A DNA stretch of 64,000 bases from Bacteroidota bacterium (GTDB taxonomy: Bacteria > Bacteroidota > Bacteroidia > UKL13-3): assembly GCA_947464275.1 (NCBI GenBank), contig CANHVU010000007.1:62001-126000 (forward strand), written 5' to 3'. The notes under the pieces are model-generated. The model saw nothing but the letters and a program-made list of their open reading frames with translations, made no database searches and had not been told where the DNA came from. Numbering within the stretch: position 1 is the first letter of the stretch; each line of letters starts with the position of its first letter. The position numbers and the translations under genes were made by a program. Positions 27,189 to 34,922 of the stretch are shown here, piece after piece.

Positions 27189-28409
27189 ATGAAGTTTGAA
27201 GAATACAATATAGCCGATGAAATAAAAAAAAGTATAGCAGAAATGGGCTTTAGACGTCCAACTGATATTCAATTCAAGGCCATTGGACCCATTTTAAAAG
27301 GTGAAGATGTATTGGGTATTGCACAAACAGGCACCGGAAAAACAGCAGCTTTTGCCATTCCAATTATTCATTTGTTATTACAACGCAAAAAAAAAGGTAC
27401 CTATATTAAAGGTTTGGTTTTATTGCCAACACGCGAATTGGCAGTGCAAATTACAGAGGTTTTTAAAAATATAGCCAAATACACCAACCTGAAAATAGTT
27501 TGTTTAATGGGCGGAGTAGAGCAAGACAATCAAATTTTTGACTTAACAGTAGGTGCTGATATTGTAATTGCCACTCCTGGCCGCATGTTCGATTTGCAAA
27601 GCCAAGGTTATATTGATTTAAGCAGGGTTGAAATGTTGGTGTTAGATGAAGCCGATAAAATGCTTGATAAAGGTTTTATTAAAGATATTCACGATATCAT
27701 TAAGCGTATTCCTCGTGTGCATCAAACATTGTTTTTTTCAGCAACTATTAATCGCCAAATTAAAACATTGGCTTATTCAGTAGTGGGTGCTAATCCAATT
27801 CGCATTCAAATTTCACCTAAAAATCCAGTTTCGAAAAATGTGAGCCATGCGGTAGCTTTTGTAGAAATGGATGATAAACGTTTTTTCTTAGAGCGATTGA
27901 TTAAAGAAGCTCCTGAAAGTAAATTTTTGGTTTTTGTAAGAACCAAAGTACGTGCTGAAAGGGTTTTTACGGCTATGCAGCGTGTAGGAATTGAATCACT
28001 TACTATGCATGGTGGGAAAGAGCAAGAAGATCGCCAAGCAGTTATGACTGACTTTAGAAATGGTAAAGTGAAAATATTAATTGCAACCGATTTAAGTGCA
28101 CGTGGTATTGATATTGAAAATGTAGATTATGTTATTAATTATGATTTACCTGATTTACCAGAGAACTATGTTCATAGAGTTGGAAGAACAGGTAGGGGAG
28201 TGAAATCGGGAAAAGCGGTTTCGTTTAGCAGCAAAGAAGAAGCTAAACTTTTAAAAGATATTGAAACTTTTTTAGGCTATGAAATTCCTCGTTTAGAGGT
28301 TGATAAAGAAACCTATGTTGAAACCTTAGATTTTAGTGACGATGGAAATAAAAACTGGAAAGCTTTAATGAAAGATGCAGCAAAGTTTGAAGTTAAAAAG
28401 AAAAAGTAA
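27189..28409 (+). CDS. DEAD-box RNA helicase, RhlE-like
   Basis: 406 residues, i.e. the two RecA-like domains with almost no tail. Motifs in order: Q motif GFRRPTDIQFKAI near 20, I AQTGTGKT near 46, Ia PTRELA near 81, TPGR near 130, II DEAD near 152, III SAT near 184, V ATDLSARGID near 299 and VI HRVGRTGR near 325. The short basic end (FEVKKKK) may bind RNA. It unwinds short RNA duplexes, probably in ribosome assembly or mRNA turnover. The second helicase in the window (57259-59226) has long RNA-binding extensions, so the two are likely to have different roles. Confidence 0.93.
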   Translation: MKFEEYNIADEIKKSIAEMGFRRPTDIQFKAIGPILKGEDVLGIAQTGTGKTAAFAIPIIHLLLQRKKKGTYIKGLVLLPTRELAVQITEVFKNIAKYTNLKIVCLMGGVEQDNQIFDLTVGADIVIATPGRMFDLQSQGYIDLSRVEMLVLDEADKMLDKGFIKDIHDIIKRIPRVHQTLFFSATINRQIKTLAYSVVGANPIRIQISPKNPVSKNVSHAVAFVEMDDKRFFLERLIKEAPESKFLVFVRTKVRAERVFTAMQRVGIESLTMHGGKEQEDRQAVMTDFRNGKVKILIATDLSARGIDIENVDYVINYDLPDLPENYVHRVGRTGRGVKSGKAVSFSSKEEAKLLKDIETFLGYEIPRLEVDKETYVETLDFSDDGNKNWKALMKDAAKFEVKKKK

Positions 28410-28546
28410 CTGATTTTGCGACCAAGTACAAAATTTTTGCAAATAATTAAAAACAATTAAATCTCTTTTGCCGTAATTTTCGTATGTATCTTTAACAAAA
28501 TTTTTTGCTATTGGCATAACTATTGTTAAAGTAATACTTACAAAAT

Positions 28547-28777
28547 ATGATAAGTTATATCTTAATTGTTTCCGCAACATTTCCCTTTCTAGCTCTTCTA
28601 ATTATTAGGTTGGCTATTTACTTTTTTAGTCAAAAACATACTCAATGTAAAGTTTGTAAGTCGTTTGATACAGAGCGAATAGAACGTGGTTTTTTTATAA
28701 AAAAAATTATGTTTATGAATAAAACACATAAATATTGGTGCCGTAAATGTTGGAATAATTTTTATTTGAGGCACTAA
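28547..28777 (+). CDS. Small membrane protein with zinc-ribbon-like CxxC pair
   Basis: 76 residues. One N-terminal membrane helix (ISYILIVSATFPFLALLII, about 2-27) is followed by a basic cytoplasmic tail with CKVC at about 34-37 and CRKC at about 67-70, spaced 29 residues apart, a likely zinc-binding pair. Codon use resembles its neighbours and it lies in a gap that is otherwise empty, between the helicase and the CXXCH T9SS gene on the same strand. I do not recognise the family. The paired cysteines make a real protein more likely than chance. Confidence 0.55.
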   Translation: MISYILIVSATFPFLALLIIRLAIYFFSQKHTQCKVCKSFDTERIERGFFIKKIMFMNKTHKYWCRKCWNNFYLRH

Positions 28778-28828
28778 TTGTTTTGTACTTATTTTTAACT
28801 TTATTTGTATTTAAAGATATTTTAAAAT

Positions 28829-29665
28829 ATGAAGAAAGTTGTTTTTACAATTCTAATTGGTATTTCAACACTTATCCTTCTTGAGTCGTTTGGAACAGCA
28901 AGTTTAGGGAAGATTGATGGTACTGAGCCTGGGTTCACAGGTTCTCCTGGCGATAGCTTGAAAAACTGCACCAAATGTCACGGTGGTAATGCTTATTCTG
29001 TAGCAGGTTGGATTACTTCTAATATACCTTCTAGTGGTTATATACCAGGTAACACTTATACAATTACGGCTAAAAATACTTCATTAGGTCATAATAGATT
29101 TGGTTTTTTAGTTTCTCCACAAAAACTTAATGGCGATTTACTTGGAACATTAGTAATAAGCGACACTGTAAAAACTAAATTGGTTGGAAATAGTAAATAT
29201 GTTACCTACAGAGCTGCAAGTGTTGCTAGTCAAGATTTTATGTCTTGGACTTTTAATTGGATTGCACCTGCAGTAGGTACAGGAGATGTGGTATTTTATG
29301 GGGCATTTAACTCCAATCAAGATGGACATAAAGGAGGAGATGTAACTCAGCTTTCGACTTTAAGAGTTAAAGAAAACGGAACTGCATCAGTTACAAATTT
29401 TAATAGTTATAAAGTTGTTGTTTCTGTTTATCCTAATCCTGCAAGCAATTTTATAAACGTAAATGTTACACTTGCTCAAAAAGGTAATTTAGTTATTAAA
29501 ATTTTAAACCTTGAAGGAAAAATAGTTTACCAAACAGCTGAAGAAAATACCGTTGGAATTGTAAATAAACAAATAGAAACTAGCCAGTTGGCAAATGGAG
29601 TTTATTTTATTCAAACGCAAGTTGGTGAAAATATTTCAACTAATAAAGTGGTAGTTTTTAATTAA
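28829..29665 (+). CDS. T9SS-secreted protein with choice-of-anchor V domain and CXXCH motif
   Basis: 278 residues. Signal peptide near 1-24, then GSPGDSLKNCTKCHGGNA with CTKCH at residues 47-51, a c-type heme-like site. Residues about 55-185 form a Reeler-like beta domain (YTITAKNTSLGHNRFGF, AASQDFMSWTFNW, GDVVFYGAFNSNQDGHKGGD) known in Bacteroidota as choice-of-anchor V. The C terminus from about 200 is a T9SS sorting domain (VSVYPNPASNFINV ... NGVYFIQTQ). Whether heme is attached is not shown by the sequence: a single CXXCH with no obvious distal Met could also bind metal. A strong terminator separates it from lpxA. Confidence 0.85.
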   Translation: MKKVVFTILIGISTLILLESFGTASLGKIDGTEPGFTGSPGDSLKNCTKCHGGNAYSVAGWITSNIPSSGYIPGNTYTITAKNTSLGHNRFGFLVSPQKLNGDLLGTLVISDTVKTKLVGNSKYVTYRAASVASQDFMSWTFNWIAPAVGTGDVVFYGAFNSNQDGHKGGDVTQLSTLRVKENGTASVTNFNSYKVVVSVYPNPASNFINVNVTLAQKGNLVIKILNLEGKIVYQTAEENTVGIVNKQIETSQLANGVYFIQTQVGENISTNKVVVFN

Positions 29666-29684
29666 TTATCAGGTTTTAGAAAAT

Positions 29685-29723
29685 AAAAAAAGGTGGTTCA
29701 AATTAGTTTGAACCACCTTTTTT
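29685..29723. terminator. Bidirectional terminator between the T9SS gene and lpxA
   Basis: Stem AAAAGGTGGTTCAA / TTGAACCACCTTTT with a five-base loop and T-runs on both strands, between convergent genes. Confidence 0.93.
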
Positions 29724-29742
29724 ATGGGTATTACTTTTATAA

Positions 29743-30528
29743 TTATTTACCTTTATTAAAACCTTTCATTACTCCGCGTTCCGAAGTTTGAATAAATTCT
29801 AAAATTTCATCTCTTAAAGGCGATGGTTTAATCGCATCTTCTACCTGTGCCATTCCTTTGCTTACATTGTTATTATGAATAAAAATAACACGGTAAGTAT
29901 CTTGTATGGTATTTACTTCTTCTTGGGTAAAGCCATTGCGTTTTAAGCCTACCGAATTTACACCTTCGTAACTTACTGGATAACGGCCTGCAATAACATA
30001 AGGAGGAATATCTTTAGTAACCATACTTCCACCCTCTATCATTACATTTCTTCCAACTTTTACAAACTGGTGAATAGCCGAAAGTCCGCCAATTCTTGCA
30101 TAATCAGCAATGGTCACATGCCCAGCTACTTGAACACCATTTGCTATAATTACATTACTTCCTACAATACAATCGTGTGCTAAGTGCACATAGGCCATTA
30201 ATAAACAGTTGCTACCAACTTCTGTCTTGTATTTATCTTTGGTGCCACGGTTAATGGTAACACATTCTCTAATGGTGGTATTATCGCCCACTATGGCAAA
30301 AGTTTCTTCACCTACAAATTTTAAATCTTGAGGTACAGCGCTAATTACAGCTCCTGGAAAAATACGGCAGTTTTTGCCAATTCTAGCACCTGGATAAATG
30401 GTAACATTGGGTCCGATTTCAGTTCCATCACCAATTTCCACATTATCGTAAATGGTGGTAAAGGCACCTATTACTACGCTGCTTCCAATTTTGGCGCGTG
30501 TATCTATTTGAGCTAAGTTTGATATCAT
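29743..30528 (-). CDS. lpxA: UDP-N-acetylglucosamine O-acyltransferase
   Basis: 261 residues, full length. Catalyses the first step of lipid A synthesis, moving a 3-hydroxyacyl chain from ACP to UDP-GlcNAc. About ten hexapeptide repeats (IGxxVxIG type) run from residue 5 to 185, forming the left-handed beta helix. Conserved sites: SAVPQDLKF near 68, TIRECVTINRGT near 84, and AYVHLAHDCIVG, which contains the catalytic His. The C-terminal helical part (LKRNGFTQEEV...) is present. It is 60 bp after lpxC-fabZ on the same strand, with no terminator between, so it is in one operon with it. Confidence 0.97.
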   Translation of the reverse strand: MISNLAQIDTRAKIGSSVVIGAFTTIYDNVEIGDGTEIGPNVTIYPGARIGKNCRIFPGAVISAVPQDLKFVGEETFAIVGDNTTIRECVTINRGTKDKYKTEVGSNCLLMAYVHLAHDCIVGSNVIIANGVQVAGHVTIADYARIGGLSAIHQFVKVGRNVMIEGGSMVTKDIPPYVIAGRYPVSYEGVNSVGLKRNGFTQEEVNTIQDTYRVIFIHNNNVSKGMAQVEDAIKPSPLRDEILEFIQTSERGVMKGFNKGK

Positions 30529-30588
30529 TTTAAAAATTTTAGCCTTTGGCAGCGAGCTTTCAGCTATTTTTATTTGTTAAGTTAAAAA

Positions 30589-31974
30589 TTATTTTTTTGC
30601 TATTTGTGCCATTAATTCTGCTTCGCAAACTAACTTATCGCCAACAAATGCTGATGCTTTCATTACGCAAACACCTCTTCTTACTGGAGCTATTAACTCT
30701 AATCTAAATAAAAGGGTATCACCAGGTACAACCTTATCTTTAAATTTAGCATTGTCTATTTTCATAAAATAGGTGTTGTAGTTCTCAGGGTCTTCTACCT
30801 GCGAAAGTACCAATACACCACCTGCTTGTGCCATTGCCTCAATAATTAAAACACCCGGCATTACAGGGTTTCCAGGGAAATGACCTGGGAAAAACGGTTC
30901 ATTAAAAGTTACATTTTTTACCGCTGTTAAATAACTTTTGCCCATTTCCAAAACTTTATCTACCAACAAAAATGGACTGCGATGAGGCAACATTCTTGCT
31001 ATATCTTGTGTATTGTAAAGAGGTGGTTTGTTAGGATCGTATTTAGGAACATTTACTTGGCTACGGGTTTTTTTAATCAATGCTTTAATTTTTTTACCAA
31101 AAGCAATATTAGCCGCATGGCCTGGACGGGCAGCCATGATTTGAGCTTTAATTGGTGTGCCAATCAAAGCTAAATCGCCTACTAAATCTAGTAATTTATG
31201 ACGTGCAGGTTCGTTATGAAAACGTAAATCTACGTTATTTAAAATACCTTCTTTTTTTACCTCAACCTTTGGCTTGTTAAACATTTTAGCCAAATGATCT
31301 AGTTCATCATCTTTTATAATTCTATCTACAATTACAATGGCGTTATTTAAATCACCACCACGAATTAAGTTATTGTTATACAACATTTCTAACTCGTGTA
31401 AGAAGCAAAAAGTACGGCACGATGAAATTTCAGATTCAAACTCTTTTAAGCTGGTAATAGAAGCATGTTGGCTTCCTAAAACTGGCGAGTTATAATCAAC
31501 CATTACAGTTAAACGGTAATCGTCTAAAGGCATGGCTATCATTTCTACTTGTCTATCTTCTTCGGTATAATAAATATTAGAGGGTAAAGTAAAGTATTCG
31601 CGCTCTGCTTCTTGTTCTAAAATTCCAGTTTCTTTTAAAGCTTTAATAAAAAACTGAGAACTTCCGTCCATAATTGGGGTTTCATCAGCGTTTATATGAA
31701 TAAGGCAATTGTCTATTTCTAAACCTGCCAACGAAGCCATAACATGCTCAACGGTATTCACTTTGCCACCATTTTGCTCTAAAGTTGTACCACGACTTAA
31801 GTCGGTAACATTATCTACATCGGCATCAATAATGGGTTTGTTGGGTAAATCTATACGTTGAAATTTTATTCCGTGGTTTTCGGGTGCTGGGTTAAAAGTC
31901 ATGGTAACTTCTTGCCCTGTGTGTAAACCTACACCACTTAAACTCACTGCTTTTTTGATTGTTGTTTGTTTCAT
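30589..31974 (-). CDS. lpxC-fabZ: Bifunctional UDP-3-O-acyl-GlcNAc deacetylase / 3-hydroxyacyl-ACP dehydratase
   Basis: 461 residues: a natural LpxC-FabZ fusion typical of Bacteroidota. Residues about 1-300 are the LpxC zinc deacetylase (SGVGLHTGQEVTM, NTVEHVMASLAGLEIDN with a zinc-binding His, SSCRTFCF, and HKLLDLVGDLALIG with the second His and Asp). Residues about 315-461 are FabZ (MLPHRSPFLLVDKV, PFFPGHFPGNPVMPGVLIIEAMAQAGG with catalytic His and Glu). Joining the committed lipid A step with fatty-acid elongation presumably balances the two pathways. A consensus promoter at 32029-32059 drives this gene and then lpxA. Confidence 0.97.
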   Translation of the reverse strand: MKQTTIKKAVSLSGVGLHTGQEVTMTFNPAPENHGIKFQRIDLPNKPIIDADVDNVTDLSRGTTLEQNGGKVNTVEHVMASLAGLEIDNCLIHINADETPIMDGSSQFFIKALKETGILEQEAEREYFTLPSNIYYTEEDRQVEMIAMPLDDYRLTVMVDYNSPVLGSQHASITSLKEFESEISSCRTFCFLHELEMLYNNNLIRGGDLNNAIVIVDRIIKDDELDHLAKMFNKPKVEVKKEGILNNVDLRFHNEPARHKLLDLVGDLALIGTPIKAQIMAARPGHAANIAFGKKIKALIKKTRSQVNVPKYDPNKPPLYNTQDIARMLPHRSPFLLVDKVLEMGKSYLTAVKNVTFNEPFFPGHFPGNPVMPGVLIIEAMAQAGGVLVLSQVEDPENYNTYFMKIDNAKFKDKVVPGDTLLFRLELIAPVRRGVCVMKASAFVGDKLVCEAELMAQIAKK

Positions 31975-32028
31975 TTCTACTGATTTTCAGCTATAAAATT
32001 AAAGGCTTTGTTGTTTTTAAAACGGGTT

Positions 32029-32059
32029 CAAATATAGCAAATAGCCTTGTTTGGTCAAA
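32029..32059 (-). promoter_or_regulatory. Consensus promoter of the lpxC-fabZ/lpxA operon
   Basis: On the minus strand TTTG (32056-32059), a 19-base spacer and TATATTTG (32029-32036) match both promoter elements of the Bacteroidota primary sigma factor with ideal spacing. Transcription should start about 32022, giving a leader of about 48 bases. Confidence 0.7.
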
Positions 32060-32190
32060 TGTAATTTTTAAGCGTTAATTTAAGGACTTTTGGTTTAAAA
32101 TAATTGTTCTAGTTCAATGGTTCAAACTATTATTTTGGCTATTTTTGAATAAACTTAATTCTTTATTTTAGGTTTAATACTATATTACTT

Positions 32191-33330
32191 ATGAGCAATA
32201 AATTAGAACGTAGAAATTTTTTAGGCCGATTATCGTTGGCTTTTTCAGCTGCATTAGCCGCTCCAATCCATGGTTTTTCTAACTCTTTAAAACAAACTTA
32301 TAATGCTTTGAACCCAAATCCTATTTTAAAAATTAAGCCTTTGGGTTTTCAGTGGGAAACAGCCGATCCTTTTTTATTTTGTGTGCACCACGAAGATAAA
32401 TTTCCGAAAGGAAACGAGTTAATGGGTCCTGATAAAACCCTGTTTCAAGGGCGCCACATGGGCGATGATTTTATTATAAAAGATGGTTTTAGGATGTATC
32501 ATGGAAAAACCGTTCCTGGCTTTCCGGGCCATCCGCATAGAGGTTTCGAAACCATTACTGTGGTGCGCAAAGGCATAGTTGACCATGCCGACTCAATGGG
32601 TGCAGCAGGCCGATATGGTGATGGCGATGTACAATGGATGACAGCAGGCAAAGGTGTGCAACACTCAGAAATGTTTCCATTGGTAAAAAAAGACCAAGAA
32701 AACCCCATGGAGCTGTTTCAAATTTGGCTGAATTTACCTGCAAAAAATAAAATGGTGGAGCCTCATTTTAAAATGCTTTGGCGCGAAGCAATTCCTAATT
32801 ATGTATATACCGATGGCAATAAAAAAACTACCAAAGTAGAAGTAATTGCGGGTAAAATTGGAAAGTACAAAGCCCCACCACCTCCACCAAACTCGTGGGC
32901 GGCCGACCCTAAAAACGAAGTAGCCGTTTGGAATATAAAAATGCAAGCGGGTGCAGTATTTACCTTACCTAAAGCCTCGGTTGGAATAAACCGAACCATT
33001 TATTTTTACGAAGGCACCACTTTAAAATTAGCCGAAACCAAAATTAACCCATATAGTGCGGTAGAGCTTTTGCCTAATGTTGATGTGGCACTTTTTGCAG
33101 GCGATACCGAAGTAAGTATTTTGGTATTACAAGGTAATCCAATTGGAGAGCAAGTAATGCAATACGGGCCTTTTGTAATGAATACCAAAGAGGAAATAAA
33201 CCAAGCTTTTGAAGATTACCACAAAACGCAATTTGGCGGCTGGCCTTGGCCCAAATACGACCAAGTACACGACCGTACCAAAAGCCGTTTTGCCAAACAT
33301 GCCGATGGGAAACTGGAGGTAAAAGGGTAG
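32191..33330 (+). CDS. Tat-exported pirin-family protein
   Basis: 379 residues, longer than the usual 230-300. The N terminus has a twin-arginine type signal (ERRNFLGRLSLAFSAALAAP), suggesting folded, metal-loaded export, unusual for a pirin, most of which are cytoplasmic. The N-terminal cupin carries the pirin metal site: GHPHRGFETITVV with two His near residue 116, and MTAGKGVQHSEM with a third His near 158. The C-terminal cupin is degenerate but shaped like pirin (NRTIYFYEGTTLKL, DTEVSILVLQGNPI, YGPFVMNT). Pirins bind Fe or Ni and some act as quercetin dioxygenases; the substrate here is unknown. It is isolated, with empty gaps on both sides. Confidence 0.88.
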   Translation: MSNKLERRNFLGRLSLAFSAALAAPIHGFSNSLKQTYNALNPNPILKIKPLGFQWETADPFLFCVHHEDKFPKGNELMGPDKTLFQGRHMGDDFIIKDGFRMYHGKTVPGFPGHPHRGFETITVVRKGIVDHADSMGAAGRYGDGDVQWMTAGKGVQHSEMFPLVKKDQENPMELFQIWLNLPAKNKMVEPHFKMLWREAIPNYVYTDGNKKTTKVEVIAGKIGKYKAPPPPPNSWAADPKNEVAVWNIKMQAGAVFTLPKASVGINRTIYFYEGTTLKLAETKINPYSAVELLPNVDVALFAGDTEVSILVLQGNPIGEQVMQYGPFVMNTKEEINQAFEDYHKTQFGGWPWPKYDQVHDRTKSRFAKHADGKLEVKG

Positions 33331-33411
33331 CGTATTTGTTGATTTGGAGATTTGTTGATTTAGTTAATTAGATGATTGGTAGGTAAGTCTTCTAAATCTT
33401 TTAAACATGAT

Positions 33412-33476
33412 AGTTCCGTAGGAACGAACTTATGGTAGAAATTAATTGGCTATTCAACTTCAACTCCTTCGGAGTT
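33412..33476. repeat. Two short palindromes of a dispersed family
   Basis: AGTTCCGTAGGAAC (33412-33425) and AACTCCTTCGGAGTT (33462-33476) lie 36 bases apart in the gap after the pirin gene. The second shares its core CTCCTTCGGAG with the palindromes at 56852-56937 and, with a GAA loop, 57104-57120. The rest of the gap 33331-33516 shows no gene. Confidence 0.6.
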
Positions 33477-33516
33477 ATAGTTTTGTTTATTTGGTAATAC
33501 CCTGCTTTAAAAATTT

Positions 33517-33954
33517 TTATTTCAGTTCTTTAATTGTTTCTATTTCTTCTTTTTCAATGTCAAAGTTTAATGTTGTTCTCCTATAAATTGGACTGTCAAT
33601 GCCAAATAAATAGTTATCAAGAAAATTATTGAAGTGCAGAACCCGAAATTCTTTTTTGAAAGTCGTAATTGTCAGATTAGTTACATCAACAATTGATATT
33701 TTTTGATTTCTTTGTTTTGTCCAAATTGGTAATGCAATTTTGTTACTTGAATTATTCCAAATAATTGGTCCACAACAACAATCATTTAATTTTAGTTTTT
33801 TGTCATCAAGAATTAAATAGCATTCTCCACTAATTGGGGCTCCCATTGCAATTTCATAAAGTTCTCCAAATTCAATTTTGTATTTTCCATTTGGAGATAG
33901 CAGGTTCTTGTCAATGTTTGAAAAGTTCCAAGGATTTGGATATTCGTTATTCAT
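33517..33954 (-). CDS. Hypothetical soluble beta-rich protein
   Basis: 145 residues without signal peptide. The sequence looks like repeated short beta strands: PNGKYKIEFGELYEIAMG, ECYLILDDKKLKL, a CCCG patch at about 58-61, KIALPIWTKQRNQKISIVD, TITTFKKEFRVL. This may be one or two blades of a WD40/YncE-like propeller, but no family is recognised. It starts 3 bases after the stop of the membrane-protein gene at 33958-34476 and appears to be the last gene of a three-gene minus-strand unit (59-residue membrane protein, 172-residue membrane protein, this protein). Confidence 0.65.
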   Translation of the reverse strand: MNNEYPNPWNFSNIDKNLLSPNGKYKIEFGELYEIAMGAPISGECYLILDDKKLKLNDCCCGPIIWNNSSNKIALPIWTKQRNQKISIVDVTNLTITTFKKEFRVLHFNNFLDNYLFGIDSPIYRRTTLNFDIEKEEIETIKELK

Positions 33955-33957
33955 AAA

Positions 33958-34476
33958 TTAAAATTTAAACAAATTCGCTAAGAAAAATGAAATTAAACCG
34001 ATTATAGTAAATAAGGCTTGCGATGTGTAAGCAAAAACTAAAGATATAAAATAACTTTGTTTGATATTAATGTGACTAGTGTTGTGAGTGTAACAAACTA
34101 TTTCATATGGATATTTGCCTTTTGTTGTAAAAACAATTGAATGATCATCTAAATAAGAAGTTATTACATTTCGAAAATATGCTGTTTGGGTAAATACAAT
34201 ATCATAATCATCAATTCTAAAATCATAATCTTTTCCTTTGGTATTTGTTGCTATGTTAGTTATGTAGTTTCCATTTAAGTCGTAGACTTGAACTCTGCTA
34301 TATTTACCTAGTCCAACATAAATTTTGTTGTTTTTTTCAACCACACCTTGAATTTCCTCTAATGGCAATTCCATATTTACATTAACAAATCCAAGTGAAA
34401 TGAACATATTTAATAGAAAACCAAATGCTCCCATTAATATCATACATATTGACAAAATTGATATTATCTTTTTCAT
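33958..34476 (-). CDS. Hypothetical membrane-anchored protein with beta-propeller-like segment
   Basis: 172 residues. An N-terminal membrane helix (SILSICMILMGAFGFLLNMF, about 5-28), an outer segment of about 35-140 with strands VVEKNNKIYVGLGKYSRVQVYDLNGNYITNI typical of one YncE/NHL-like blade, and a second hydrophobic helix at the C terminus (YFISLVFAYTSQALFTIIGLISFFL, about 141-168). The sensor-like middle part would face the periplasm. It lies between a 59-residue membrane protein 19 bp upstream and a soluble protein 3 bp downstream, so the three are likely to be co-transcribed. No family recognised. Confidence 0.65.
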   Translation of the reverse strand: MKKIISILSICMILMGAFGFLLNMFISLGFVNVNMELPLEEIQGVVEKNNKIYVGLGKYSRVQVYDLNGNYITNIATNTKGKDYDFRIDDYDIVFTQTAYFRNVITSYLDDHSIVFTTKGKYPYEIVCYTHNTSHINIKQSYFISLVFAYTSQALFTIIGLISFFLANLFKF

Positions 34477-34495
34477 TAATAATTTTAGTCCTTCT

Positions 34496-34675
34496 CTAAA
34501 CTTTTGACTCAGGCCAAAAGTGTTTTTTTATTGAAAAAATGAGTGGAATTATTCCTGCAATAAAATGTATAAAAGTAAAGCGAACACCACCATAATCGTG
34601 GTAACTAAGTACTAAAAACATAATATTTGCTACTATGCATAAAATTAAGTAAAAGTATTTGTTGATAATGTTCAT
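34496..34675 (-). CDS. Small two-helix membrane protein, 59 residues
   Basis: Read on the minus strand from the ATG at 34673-34675 to the TAG at 34496-34498. The protein begins MNIINKYFYLILCIVANIMF, has a short hydrophilic loop with HDYGGVRF and a second hydrophobic segment IHFIAGIIPLIFSI, and ends KKHFWPESKV. Two membrane helices joined by a His/Arg-containing loop. Support for being real: it fills an otherwise empty gap, reads in the same direction as, and 19 bp ahead of, the 172-residue gene, and has a normal start. No homologue is recognised. Confidence 0.55.
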   Translation of the reverse strand: MNIINKYFYLILCIVANIMFLVLSYHDYGGVRFTFIHFIAGIIPLIFSIKKHFWPESKV

Positions 34676-34729
34676 TCTACAAATGGATTGTAATCTGCAA
34701 TGTAATTATTTTTAAGTATATTAAACATG

Positions 34730-34761
34730 AAAAAAGCGACCCTTTAAGAGTCACTTTTTTT
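34730..34761. terminator. Orphan terminator-like hairpin
   Basis: A-run, GCGAC, nine-base loop, GTCAC, T-run. The stem has an A-C mismatch on the plus strand and a G-U pair on the minus strand. No gene on either strand ends nearby. It closely resembles the terminator at 36158-36190. Confidence 0.55.
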
Positions 34762-34922
34762 GTGTTGTAGGTTAATTTATCTAGTTAAGCACACAAATGT
34801 TTTTTGATTAATAAAATTTTATTTTGAATAACAAAACAACACTTTTGGATAATGAGAACCTAATCAGCTTTTTTTTTATTTTAAAAAATTTGATTTATTT
34901 GCGAAAACAAAACAGATAACAA

